Assembly: GCA_017475035.1 (NCBI GenBank)
Contig: JAFVGK010000088.1
Coordinates: forward strand, 1 to 64,000
Direction of reading: 5' to 3'
DNA from: Blautia sp.
GTDB lineage: Bacteria > Bacillota > Clostridia > Lachnospirales > Lachnospiraceae
DNA: 64,000 bases
Each line of letters starts with the position of its first letter. Within the stretch, counting starts at the first letter, position 1. The notes under the pieces were generated by a model. It had not been told where the DNA came from and did not search any database. It saw only the letters and a list, made by a program, of their open reading frames with translations. The translations under genes and the position numbers were made by a program. Of this stretch, positions 8,987 to 17,119 are shown piece by piece.

Positions 8987-9037
8987 TGGCTCCGGCATAG
9001 CATGGATTGATCTATGTTATTCCGGAGCCATTTGTTT
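8987..9037. terminator. Bidirectional terminator between convergent genes
   Basis: TGGCTCCGG (8987-8995) pairs with CCGGAGCCA (9022-9030), the stem continuing inward through catag/ctatg. It is followed by tttgtttt on the plus strand, with A-rich sequence on the other side. Confidence 0.85.
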
Positions 9038-9052
9038 TATATTTATAAACAT

Positions 9053-10654
9053 TCATCTCCTGCAATTCTGAATACTGCAGGTATGTTTCTTTTTTATTAC
9101 ATCATAGTTCAGCCCTACCAATAAAATCTCCCCGTCGAACTGTTCTAAAACCTTGGGATAATTCTTCTCTTTTATCTGCTTTACCGCCCCTTCTGCGCTT
9201 TGATCCCATTTCAGTTCCACGATCATGGCCGGAAGCGTTGACCTTCTTTTCGGGACAAAAACCACATCCGCAATACCATGCCCTGTCGGCAGCTCTTCGA
9301 CCTTTCCGTATTGATCCACGCAGGAAATATAAGCCATTTTCACTACATAGCGAAGACTCTGCTCGTTGTTATAGTATGTCGGAGCGTATTCAGAATCGTG
9401 AACCTCCTGAACAGCCTTTGCTACTGCGTCACTGTTCCCGGAAATGGTATCCTGCAGAAGTCTGTCTGATCTTTTCACCAGCTCGATCAGACTTTTATGC
9501 TTTGCCTTACGCAGAATCGTTTCAAATTCAGATCTGACCTCTTCATTCGGGATTCGGACAAGCCCGGTCTGCTCCTCATCTTCCTCATTCCCATAGGAAT
9601 CCGAAACCTCTTCATAAGTCAGGTATCCCAGATGAATCAACAATGTCAGTACGTCATCCTTGCAGGAGAAGGTTTCCACGTCATTCTGGAAGGAATCTGT
9701 GTCCACAATAACGCTCTCACCCGCGACAAGCCTGGCAATTTCATCCTGCAGACCGTCCTGATCCATATCAATATAGGTCATCAGCGTTTCCGCTGCCGAA
9801 GTCCTTTTCCAGTATGACCTGTACTTCCCGCTGCCAAGCGCCTGCATGACAGAATACGGATTATAGATCGAGCGACACTCCCCCACAGTGTATCCGTCAT
9901 ACCATTTCTTCATGCTGTAAAAACTCTTTTTATATGAGTCACAGAGGCTTCGTACTTCATCCTCGGTAAAACCAAAATAACCTGCAAAGTTTAACGGTTC
10001 CAACATGGAATATTCCTGAAAATCCGAAATGGCAGACTGAGAACCATCCTTCTTAATCGGGAGAATGCCGGTCATATACGCGGCGGCAAATATCTTTGAA
10101 GTCGTTCCGCTGTTTTTGAACAACGAGCGCAAAAACTCCAGATAATCCTGCTGCGTGGAAGGGTTTTCCCGTATGGGAGCATCCCATTCGTCTATTAATA
10201 TGATAAATTTATTTCCGAGTTTCTCAGCTGTTTTCGAAAGTGTATCTGAAAGATCATCTGAAACAACGGCACCAGGGTACTGCTCCGTTAATTCTCCTGA
10301 TAATTTTTCTATAAGAAAAGGAACCAGTCTGTTATACTTTTCCGTGTACGGCTTTATCGCAGCCATATCCCAATAAATTACATCATATTTGCCAAGGTGA
10401 TCCTCATAACTTTTATCCCGTGATATTTCATAACCTGCGAACAGATCATGGGAATCACAAGTCTTGTCATAATATGCGCATAACATCTGTGCTGCATAGG
10501 ATTTCCCGAAACGGCGAGGTCTGCTGATGCAGGTCAGTTTCTTTTTAGTACCAATGGTGCTGTTAATCAGGGCGATCAGTCCTGTCTTATCGACATAATC
10601 CGATTCCAGTATCTCTGCGAAACCACTGTTTCCTGGATTTAAGTATGTCCCCAC
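9053..10654 (-). CDS. AAA-ATPase-like protein with intact PD-(D/E)XK nuclease domain
   Basis: A 533-residue member of the AAA-ATPase_like (PF09820-type) family with a C-terminal PDDEXK_9-type nuclease. The P-loop variant SRPRRFGKS is at 44-52 and Walker B LIDEWD at 153-158. The nuclease core is complete: D463 in GIADVVF, then E480 and K482 in VELKW. These proteins are abundant and multicopy in gut Clostridia and Bacteroidetes, and no function is established; defence or mobile-element roles are only suggested. The start is a GTG at 10654 preceded by GGGAGGGGGG on the minus strand. Upstream lie three repeats or structures (10677-11250). A second, degenerate member sits at 15223. Confidence 0.85.
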   Translation of the reverse strand: MGTYLNPGNSGFAEILESDYVDKTGLIALINSTIGTKKKLTCISRPRRFGKSYAAQMLCAYYDKTCDSHDLFAGYEISRDKSYEDHLGKYDVIYWDMAAIKPYTEKYNRLVPFLIEKLSGELTEQYPGAVVSDDLSDTLSKTAEKLGNKFIILIDEWDAPIRENPSTQQDYLEFLRSLFKNSGTTSKIFAAAYMTGILPIKKDGSQSAISDFQEYSMLEPLNFAGYFGFTEDEVRSLCDSYKKSFYSMKKWYDGYTVGECRSIYNPYSVMQALGSGKYRSYWKRTSAAETLMTYIDMDQDGLQDEIARLVAGESVIVDTDSFQNDVETFSCKDDVLTLLIHLGYLTYEEVSDSYGNEEDEEQTGLVRIPNEEVRSEFETILRKAKHKSLIELVKRSDRLLQDTISGNSDAVAKAVQEVHDSEYAPTYYNNEQSLRYVVKMAYISCVDQYGKVEELPTGHGIADVVFVPKRRSTLPAMIVELKWDQSAEGAVKQIKEKNYPKVLEQFDGEILLVGLNYDVIKKKHTCSIQNCRR

Positions 10655-10676
10655 AATCTACCCCCCTCCCAAAACA

Positions 10677-10722
10677 AAGTTTTGTCGGCAGCTGAATTGT
10701 CAAAGAAAAAAACAATCTGCCT
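10677..10722 (+). repeat. Family T repeat, diverged copy T3
   Basis: Residual match to T1 and T2: ttttg, then tcggcag, gaa, caaaga and caatc in the same order and similar spacing. It sits directly upstream of the AAA-ATPase gene start. Confidence 0.45.
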
Positions 10723-10789
10723 TGATAAGAAACTCCACTACAGGTATTTTAGCTGTTTCACTGATTCTATGCAACCGTTTATTTATACT

Positions 10790-10977
10790 CGGTAACGGAA
10801 ATGTTTACCGATATGCTCAACGTATAACGAGTGAACGCGCTTCCCTTCCAATCCTAAAACGGCAGTTAATGCGTTCACGGGTATATGATTCCCCGGAACC
10901 GTTGCTTATTGTCTGCTTTCTCAATGTTGAATCATAACGGTTCCTGTGCTATGCTGTCTTCATCCTAAAGACAGCAT
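10790..10977. other. Four successive inverted repeats of unknown role
   Basis: The gap 10655-10980 has no credible gene but is rich in structure: CGGTAA/TTACCG (10790-10810), GTGAACGC/GCGTTCAC (10831-10838 with 10871-10878), GGAACCGTT/AACGGTTCC (10895-10903 with 10936-10944) and ATGCTGTCTT/AAGACAGCAT (10951-10960 with 10968-10977). None has a following T-run, so these are not ordinary terminators. The last hairpin ends 3 nt before repeat R3. It may be a structured RNA or another repeat type. Confidence 0.5.
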
Positions 10978-10980
10978 AAT

Positions 10981-11250
10981 ATGATTCAGGCGACAAAAGG
11001 TCATGCAAAAATGAGCTCGCTCATTTTTGCATGAGATTGGGTCGCCCACAGACACGAGGAAGTAGCCATTTTGCACTATTTACACTTGATTTTGCAAATC
11101 TTTCTGTGCGAAATGAACGAATTCCGAGTGGCTGTAGGTTGCTGCATGCCAGTAGCATGCGTTTAGCAACGACCGAGCCGGGAGGCGAGACGCGTGAGCA
11201 GCTCCGCTGCGAAGCGATCCGTAGAATCAGGCTTTTGTCGATGCAATCAT
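10981..11250 (+). repeat. Family R repeat, apparently complete copy R3 (270 nt, MITE-like)
   Basis: The left end ATGATTCAGGCGACAAAAGG and the reverse complement of the right end, ATGATTGCATCGACAAAAGC, agree at 15 of 20 positions, giving imperfect terminal inverted repeats. Inside are a 14-nt-arm palindrome (11003-11032) and further stems near 11150. There is no coding capacity for a transposase. Possible 3-nt flanking duplication aat. The right end abuts TATAAT at 11253-11258, just before topB. Confidence 0.8.
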
Positions 11251-11281
11251 AATATAATAAAAAAGGGGATAGAATACCGAA

Positions 11282-13501
11282 ATGGCAAAAACAATCGTGA
11301 TAGCTGAGAAACCATCCGTAGCCAGGGACATTGCCCGGGTCCTGCATTGTCAGAAAAAGGAAAAAGGTGCCTTAGAGGGTGATAAATATGTGGTCACCTG
11401 GGCTTTGGGACATCTGGTGACACTGGCAGATCCGGAGGCTTATGATAAAAAATATGAGAAATGGGCGATGGATACTCTTCCCATGATCCCGGAGCAGCAA
11501 AAGCTTGTAGTGATCCCCGAAACGCAAAAGCAGTACCAGGCAGTCAGAACACAGCTTTTCCGGAAGGACGTGGATGACGTCATCATCGCTACAGACGCCG
11601 GTCGGGAGGGGGAACTGGTAGCCAGGTGGATTCTGGAAAAGTCCGGCTGTAAAAAGCCGATCCGTCGGCTCTGGATTTCGTCCGTGACGGATAAAGCAAT
11701 TAAAGACGGGTTTGCCCATCTCAAAGACGGAAGGGATTATGATAATCTGTATCGGGCAGCGGCGGCACGGGCGGAAGCCGACTGGCTGGTGGGAATGAAC
11801 GGAACCAGGGCTCTGACCTGCAAGTACAACGCGCAGCTTTCCTGCGGCAGGGTACAGACGCCGACTCTTGCCATAATACGAAAAAGAGAAGAGGAAATCC
11901 GTCGGTTTACGCCGAAGGAATTCTATGGGATCAGCCTGGAAGCAGGCGGAATTTCCTTTACCTGGAAGGATCCCAGAACCGGAAGCGGCAGAATATCCGA
12001 AAAAGAGAAAGCCGATCAGATCCTGCAGGAAGTGAAAAACGGAGTTCTGGAAATTACCTCTGTCGTGAAAAAGAAAAAAACCGTACAGGCACCGGGACTT
12101 TACGACCTTACCACCCTTCAAAGAGAAGCCAGCCAGAGATTTGGCTTTTCTCCAAAGGAAACTCTGAACATCTGCCAGCGGTTATATGAAAATCATAAGG
12201 TTCTGACCTATCCGCGGACAGATTCCCGTTACCTCACCCAGGATGTGGTACCAACGATCCGGGAGAGGCTGCAGGCAGTGAATATCGGAATTTATAAGCC
12301 CTTCGTCGGCAGTATTCTGAAGCGTCCGATCCATACGGGCAAGAGCTTTGTCAATGACGCCAAAGTGACAGATCATCACGCCATCATTCCTACGGAGCAA
12401 TATGTTCAGATGGAACATATGACAAATGAAGAAAAAAAGATCTACGATATGGTCGTGCGCCGTTTTCTCGCCGTGCTTTGTCCTCCGGCGGAATACGAAG
12501 AAGCGGCGGTTGAAGGCAGGATCGGGAGAAACATTTTTACCGCAAAAGGCCAGATCATGATACAGCGCGGCTGGCGGGAAGTATATACGGAAGGCTTTAC
12601 GGAGGAGGATGAGGATCCGGATGAAGATGAATGGCAGGATCGAGGTAAAAAAACCTCTTCCGCAGAATTACCTTCCATCCGGCAGGGAGACCGGCTAAAG
12701 GTCAGCGGCGCAGCCCTGCGCACAGGTAAGACCCGCCCGCCGAAGCGTTTTACCGAAGCCACGCTCCTGGCTGCGATGGAAAATCCTGTCGGCTTTATGG
12801 AATCAAAAGACAGGCTGTCAGCCAAAACCCTGAGCGAAACCGGTGGGCTCGGTACCGTAGCTACCCGGGCGGATATCATAGAAAAACTCTTTTCCGGTTT
12901 TATGATGGAAAAGCGGGGAAATGAGATTTACCTGACCTCCAAGGCGAAACAGCTGCTGGAACTGGTACCGGAGGATCTGAGAAAACCGGAGCTGACAGCG
13001 TACTGGGAAATGAAGCTCTCTGACATCTCTCAGGGCAGACTGAAGCAGCAGGCATTCCTGACGGATATTCGAAAATATACTTCGCAGATCGTAGACGAAA
13101 TCCGCAAAGGGCAGGGTACCTACCGCCATGACAATCTCACCAACAAGCCTTGTCCCCGATGCGGAAAAAAGATGCTCGCCGTCAACGGAAAAAACAGCCG
13201 CATGCTGGTCTGCCAGGACCGGGAATGCGGCTACAGGGAAACGATTGCCCGTTCCACAAATGCCCACTGCCCGAAATGCCATAAAAAGATGGAGCTTCTG
13301 GTAAAAGGCAGTGAGGAAACCTTTGTATGTGTCTGTGGATACAAAGAGCGGATGTCCGCTTTTCAGGCAAGACGCGAAAAAGAAGGAGGCGGAGTAAAGA
13401 AAGCGGATGTTCAAAAATACATGAAGGAACAGAAAAAAGAAGCGAATCAGCCCCTGAATAATGCTTTCGCGGAAGCTTTGGCAGGATTAAAGCTAGAATA
13501 A
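11282..13501 (+). CDS. topB: DNA topoisomerase III (type IA)
   Basis: A 739-residue type IA topoisomerase that relaxes and decatenates DNA by single-strand passage. The Toprim domain begins with IAEKPSVA (E9) and carries TDAGREGE (D105, E109/E111). The catalytic tyrosine is Y310 in LTYPRTDSRYL. The C terminus has two zinc-ribbon-like segments (CPRCGKK...C..C and CPKCHKK...C.C, about 620-690), beyond the minimal TopB core. Firmicutes often carry several TopB copies, some on mobile elements; with repeat R3 directly upstream and serpin downstream this could be an accessory copy. The ribosome site is weak (GGGGAT). Confidence 0.9.
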   Translation: MAKTIVIAEKPSVARDIARVLHCQKKEKGALEGDKYVVTWALGHLVTLADPEAYDKKYEKWAMDTLPMIPEQQKLVVIPETQKQYQAVRTQLFRKDVDDVIIATDAGREGELVARWILEKSGCKKPIRRLWISSVTDKAIKDGFAHLKDGRDYDNLYRAAAARAEADWLVGMNGTRALTCKYNAQLSCGRVQTPTLAIIRKREEEIRRFTPKEFYGISLEAGGISFTWKDPRTGSGRISEKEKADQILQEVKNGVLEITSVVKKKKTVQAPGLYDLTTLQREASQRFGFSPKETLNICQRLYENHKVLTYPRTDSRYLTQDVVPTIRERLQAVNIGIYKPFVGSILKRPIHTGKSFVNDAKVTDHHAIIPTEQYVQMEHMTNEEKKIYDMVVRRFLAVLCPPAEYEEAAVEGRIGRNIFTAKGQIMIQRGWREVYTEGFTEEDEDPDEDEWQDRGKKTSSAELPSIRQGDRLKVSGAALRTGKTRPPKRFTEATLLAAMENPVGFMESKDRLSAKTLSETGGLGTVATRADIIEKLFSGFMMEKRGNEIYLTSKAKQLLELVPEDLRKPELTAYWEMKLSDISQGRLKQQAFLTDIRKYTSQIVDEIRKGQGTYRHDNLTNKPCPRCGKKMLAVNGKNSRMLVCQDRECGYRETIARSTNAHCPKCHKKMELLVKGSEETFVCVCGYKERMSAFQARREKEGGGVKKADVQKYMKEQKKEANQPLNNAFAEALAGLKLE

Positions 13502-13590
13502 GGCAGAGAGAGGTGAAGCCTTCACTCTGCCCCACCCCGAACCGCCCGTCACCGAAAGACGGCATTCTCCTTTGGGCGGCTTGTGGATAG
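13502..13590 (+). repeat. Family S hairpin repeat, copy S2
   Basis: GGCAGAG (13502-13508) pairs with CTCTGCC, followed by CCGCCCGTC...GACGG...GGGCGG. Compared with S1 the second stem changes bases but keeps pairing. The tail ctcctttgggcggcttgtggata matches S1. It begins right after the topB stop codon. Confidence 0.72.
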
Positions 13591-13597
13591 AAAAAAA

Positions 13598-13627
13598 AGA
13601 GGCAGCTAAACCATGCTGCCTCTTTTT
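13598..13627. terminator. Bidirectional terminator between topB and serpin
   Basis: AGAGGCAG (13598-13605) pairs with CTGCCTCT (13616-13623), with an A-tract before and a T-tract after, so it can serve both convergent genes. Confidence 0.88.
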
Positions 13628-13660
13628 CCTTTATTTTGAAAGCGCCCGCTGCGATAGCAG

Positions 13661-13696
13661 CGTGGCATAGTGGGATGAACGTGGCAAAGTGGGATG
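13661..13696 (+). repeat. Two-copy 19-nt tandem repeat
   Basis: cgtggcatagtgggatg (13661-13677) and cgtggcaaagtgggatg (13680-13696) differ at one base. No function is suggested. Confidence 0.6.
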
Positions 13697-13777
13697 CACC
13701 CATGCCCTCATTTTCATTCATGGTGATGCCAAATTCGAAAGGCATGGGGGGTACTTCGGGCTGTAAAGTTTTTGGCC

Positions 13778-14992
13778 TCAGATTTTGTTAACGACTCCCA
13801 AAAACAGCGGTACACCTGTTTTCACATCGACGATCGCATAGACAAACGGTCTGTTCAGGTATACCTTTTTCACAATCTCCTGTCCCGGCATAGCTGAGTT
13901 TGCCCGAACTACGACAGCTGTCACTGCTGCCGCTTCGGTTCCCCATTTATTCAGGTCAATGTGTGTCTTGTGAATCACATCATCGATATGCATCGCACGT
14001 TTGGACATCTTTGAGAAATCGGATGTAATTGAGGAAAACGCATTCCTGATGCCCATCCTCTGCAGGGCAGATTTCAAAGAAATATCATAATCATAGGAAA
14101 ACTCCGGCATCTGCGTATAAACAGCGTAATCCTTCGCGTTGCGGTTCTTAAACCCTTTAATCAGATCCTGACCCGTAAGCTTCTTTAAGTAATTCTTTAC
14201 GGAAGTGCCCTTTGGAGGAAGCAGAGCCATAAAAGCAGTATCTCCGCCCACATAATTCTTTACAAAGCCCTTGGCTCCGCAAATCTCGACATAGGATTTT
14301 TCCTTGCCGATAAGTGTATCTACCTTTTGAACCTTCCCGCTCTCAGATGTAAATTTCTTCGTCACAGTGTTATCATATTGCTCTGCCCATTTTCCTTTAA
14401 AATATACGGCATTGATCAGCAATACCATATCCTGTGCGTCCAGGCGGTCGATGATCGATGGAATCTTTCCTTTCGTAGACTTTTTTACCCAGGAATTGAT
14501 TTTCCTGACCGTTGTGGCATCAAAGGGTTCGCCATACAATCCAGCCTGAAAATACTGCGTCATTTTATCCAGGTAGGCTTTTTTCAAAGTGACCTCATTT
14601 TTGCGATACCAGATCGAATTAGCCGGGCTGTATGTGATCTTCTTCGAAGCAGCCAGACGTTTATGCAGATTCATCAAAAAATCTCCATACTGTCCGACAG
14701 ATACTCCCCCGAAAGCCGCTACCATCTCTGCGAGAGTCTGTCCTGCGGCACCGTACTCCGCCATCACCATCGCGGTAAGAATCGAATCAGGGGAAATCAA
14801 TACATTCTGATCCGTCTTCGCGCTGCGCACAGCCTCCCGCAGAAGCTTCACCGATGTATCAGCAGCCGCCGCAGCCGTACGGCCGGAGGCGAAAGCAGGT
14901 ACCTGCAGGATCATGGACAGCATGATGACACTGATCAGATAACAGCAGATTCTCTTAGGCAAGCGATTCTTCCTGTTCCTCATTTTTTCCAA
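13778..14992 (-). CDS. Secreted serpin (serine protease inhibitor family)
   Basis: A 404-residue serpin with an N-terminal signal sequence (basic start, hydrophobic core about 14-34, Ala-rich cleavage zone). The serpin fold runs to the C terminus, with the hinge GTEAAAVTAVVV at 351-362, the small-residue pattern of inhibitory serpins, then a reactive loop and the conserved LNRPFVYAI strand. The scissile bond cannot be fixed by eye; candidates lie in R-A-N-S-A-M. Such proteins in gut bacteria are thought to block host or microbial serine proteases outside the cell. The ribosome site GAAAGGAG supports the start. It has its own consensus promoter at 15060-15088. Confidence 0.9.
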   Translation of the reverse strand: MEKMRNRKNRLPKRICCYLISVIMLSMILQVPAFASGRTAAAAADTSVKLLREAVRSAKTDQNVLISPDSILTAMVMAEYGAAGQTLAEMVAAFGGVSVGQYGDFLMNLHKRLAASKKITYSPANSIWYRKNEVTLKKAYLDKMTQYFQAGLYGEPFDATTVRKINSWVKKSTKGKIPSIIDRLDAQDMVLLINAVYFKGKWAEQYDNTVTKKFTSESGKVQKVDTLIGKEKSYVEICGAKGFVKNYVGGDTAFMALLPPKGTSVKNYLKKLTGQDLIKGFKNRNAKDYAVYTQMPEFSYDYDISLKSALQRMGIRNAFSSITSDFSKMSKRAMHIDDVIHKTHIDLNKWGTEAAAVTAVVVRANSAMPGQEIVKKVYLNRPFVYAIVDVKTGVPLFLGVVNKI

Positions 14993-15059
14993 CTCCTTTC
15001 AATACTACGATTGCATCATTGTATATTTTATTTCTTCGGAATTTCAAATTCTTCTGTTT

Positions 15060-15088
15060 ATTATACTGCATTATGCTGGTATTGTCAA
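15060..15088 (-). promoter_or_regulatory. Full-consensus sigma-A promoter for the serpin gene
   Basis: On the minus strand TTGACA (15083-15088), exactly 17 nt, then TATAAT (15060-15065). Both hexamers are perfect, the best match noted in the window. The start codon is about 60 nt downstream. Confidence 0.85.
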
Positions 15089-15140
15089 ATTTTGAATCCT
15101 GCGCTGTTTAACAGGCATAATCACCCTGTAATCTCCCTGA

Positions 15141-15169
15141 TTGAAAAACCCTTATCTTTATGTTAGGAT
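15141..15169 (+). promoter_or_regulatory. Candidate promoter for the second AAA-ATPase gene
   Basis: TTGAAA (15141-15146), 17-nt spacer, TAGGAT (15164-15169), about 50 nt before the start codon at 15223. Confidence 0.55.
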
Positions 15170-15222
15170 AAGTAAGATATCAGCAAATCATGAAATCAAG
15201 AATACAAAGGGGAGTATATCGC

Positions 15223-16905
15223 ATGATTTCTATCAATGAATCCTTTGACCAGTTCCGTGAGCTGCGTGAAAGCGGAGTCTATTATGCGGATAAAACGGAA
15301 CTGCTTTATGAATACCTTGAAAAGTCGTTTAAAAAAGCGATCCTTTTCACGCGGCCGAAACGTTTCGGCAAAACACTGACCATGACAATGTTCCGGGATT
15401 TTCTTGATATCACACAGGATAACAGGAAAATATTTGAAGGCCTGGCCGTCATGAACCACACGAAGCTGATCGATGATTTTATGAATCAGTACCCTGTCGT
15501 TTTTCTTTCCTTAAAGGATGTATATGGTGACACCTTTGAGAGCGCCTTCGAGATGCTGCGGGTCGAGATTTCACGGCTCTGTGAGGCGAACCGTTTTCTT
15601 CTGAACAGCATCAAGGTGAGCGATGCCAGCAAGCTTTTTTTTGAACGGCTCCAGTACCGGGAGGGAAACGTCGCGGACACCATCCAGGCGTTGGATCTGC
15701 TGGCGCAGATGATGCACAGCCATTTTGGTTATCCTGCTTTCATCCTCATCGATGAGTATGACACACCTATGACAAAAACTGCCGGTTACCGCTGCCATGC
15801 CAAGGTACAGGATATGATTGAAAAGATGCTCAGCCTCGTCTGCAAAACTAATTATCATGTAAAAGGCGTGCTTCTCTCCGGCGTCTTTCATACCGTAAAA
15901 AACAGCTCCTATGAAAGTGTAAATAATATCATAACATGTTCGGTGCTTTCTCCCGAATATGACAGTATGATCGGTTTTACCGAAGAGGATGTGAAAAAGC
16001 TCCTGACAGACGCAGGACTGGAAGGTACCTTTCCTGTGATCCGGGATTGGTATGACGGATATATTTTCGGGAACCGTCACATGTATTGCCCCTGGGACGT
16101 GCTGCGGCATGTATCCTCCATCTTATGCGGTGCATTCCTGCCGCTGGGAGAACCAATGGGATACTGGTCTGACAACGCTCTGAATTCCTGTCCCTTTATA
16201 AAAACCATTTTAAGCCGCGGACAGGATTCTATCGAAAATCTGGAACAATTGATTGCCGGAAAAACCATAGAGAAATATATCGATGACAGCCTTCCCAATC
16301 GACGTGACATCGCTTCTGAGGAAAGTCTCTGGGGACTTCTTTTAGAATCCGGTTATCTCACAAAATCAGATAAAGAAGTGTATGAGCTGCTGGAAATGCG
16401 GATCCCGAACCGACGGATTCAATATGTCTTTCAGCGTGAAGTCTGGGCTTTCCTCAAAAACAGGATCCCGCATTCTCACGTAAACAGGATGATCGGCAGT
16501 CTCTGGGCAGGAGATAAAAACGCGCAAGGCGAGCTTTCCCTTGTCCTGGCAGAATCCCTCGGCTGTTTCCAGACCGTTCATGAATATACCAGCCATATGA
16601 TATTATGCTCCATCTTTACAGGCTTGCGTTATCAGGTCCGCTCGGAACAGGCGCTCGGATACGGCCGCTCCAACCTCGTCGTGCTGGATCCCGCCAAAAA
16701 GCGCGGGCTGATCCTGATGCTCAAGCATCCGGAAAAGCAGGCGGATCATGGAAGCCTGTTTTCGGAGTCACTTATTCCGGCTGCCGTGAAGGAAATTGCT
16801 GCCGCTTTGCGCAAGGAAGGATATCAGATGATCCGTTGTTACAGCATCACCTGCTATCAGGAGAAAAAAGAGGCGGAAGACATTATTAAAGAAAATACAC
16901 AGTGA
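15223..16905 (+). CDS. AAA-ATPase-like protein with degenerate PD-(D/E)XK domain
   Basis: A 560-residue relative of the protein at 9053-10654. The ATPase part looks intact: TRPKRFGKT at 43-51 and LIDEYD at 175-180. In the C-terminal nuclease the expected Asp of the GRxDL motif is Asn (N484 in GRSNLVV), and the ExK motif reads LMLKH with Met at 499 in place of Glu; only K501 remains. The nuclease is therefore predicted inactive. The start is placed at the ATG at 15223 after AAGGGGAG; an upstream ATG at 15190 has no ribosome site. Function of the family is unknown. Confidence 0.84.
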   Translation: MISINESFDQFRELRESGVYYADKTELLYEYLEKSFKKAILFTRPKRFGKTLTMTMFRDFLDITQDNRKIFEGLAVMNHTKLIDDFMNQYPVVFLSLKDVYGDTFESAFEMLRVEISRLCEANRFLLNSIKVSDASKLFFERLQYREGNVADTIQALDLLAQMMHSHFGYPAFILIDEYDTPMTKTAGYRCHAKVQDMIEKMLSLVCKTNYHVKGVLLSGVFHTVKNSSYESVNNIITCSVLSPEYDSMIGFTEEDVKKLLTDAGLEGTFPVIRDWYDGYIFGNRHMYCPWDVLRHVSSILCGAFLPLGEPMGYWSDNALNSCPFIKTILSRGQDSIENLEQLIAGKTIEKYIDDSLPNRRDIASEESLWGLLLESGYLTKSDKEVYELLEMRIPNRRIQYVFQREVWAFLKNRIPHSHVNRMIGSLWAGDKNAQGELSLVLAESLGCFQTVHEYTSHMILCSIFTGLRYQVRSEQALGYGRSNLVVLDPAKKRGLILMLKHPEKQADHGSLFSESLIPAAVKEIAAALRKEGYQMIRCYSITCYQEKKEAEDIIKENTQ

Positions 16906-16940
16906 AGTATCCTGATCAGCTCCAGTAACAAATTTCTGAT

Positions 16941-17003
16941 CGGCGCTTCAGCCTTCTTTGAGCCACCCGTCACTGACAGGTAACATCTTCCTTCTGACGG
17001 CCC
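16941..17003 (+). repeat. Family S repeat, diverged copy S3
   Basis: Matches S1/S2 in order: a pyrimidine-rich arm, cccgtcactgacaggtaac, then cttcctt and gacggc. The first stem is eroded. It sits after the AAA-ATPase stop codon, before a terminator. Confidence 0.45.
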
Positions 17004-17016
17004 GGAAATAAATACG

Positions 17017-17094
17017 AAAAGGCGGCTTCCATACCGGAAGCCGCCTTTTTGGGCTTAATCCTTATCGTCCCGGCAGCGTCTGAACACTGCCGGG
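17017..17094. terminator. Terminator and second hairpin between convergent genes
   Basis: AAAAGGCGGCTTCC (17017-17030) pairs with GGAAGCCGCCTTTTT (17036-17050), a bidirectional terminator. A second hairpin CCCGGCAG/CTGCCGGG occupies 17069-17094 near the 3' end of the GH3 gene but has no T-run. Confidence 0.85.
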
Positions 17095-17119
17095 CTTATT
17101 TCAATTCCTATACCTTATC

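Noticed and set aside
10722-10937. A 71-codon plus-strand frame in the gap before R3
   Set aside because: It lies across the four inverted repeats, lacks a ribosome site and looks like no protein family.
13661-13696. Possible CRISPR-like repeat
   Set aside because: Only two 17-nt copies with a 2-nt gap; no spacer array or cas gene.
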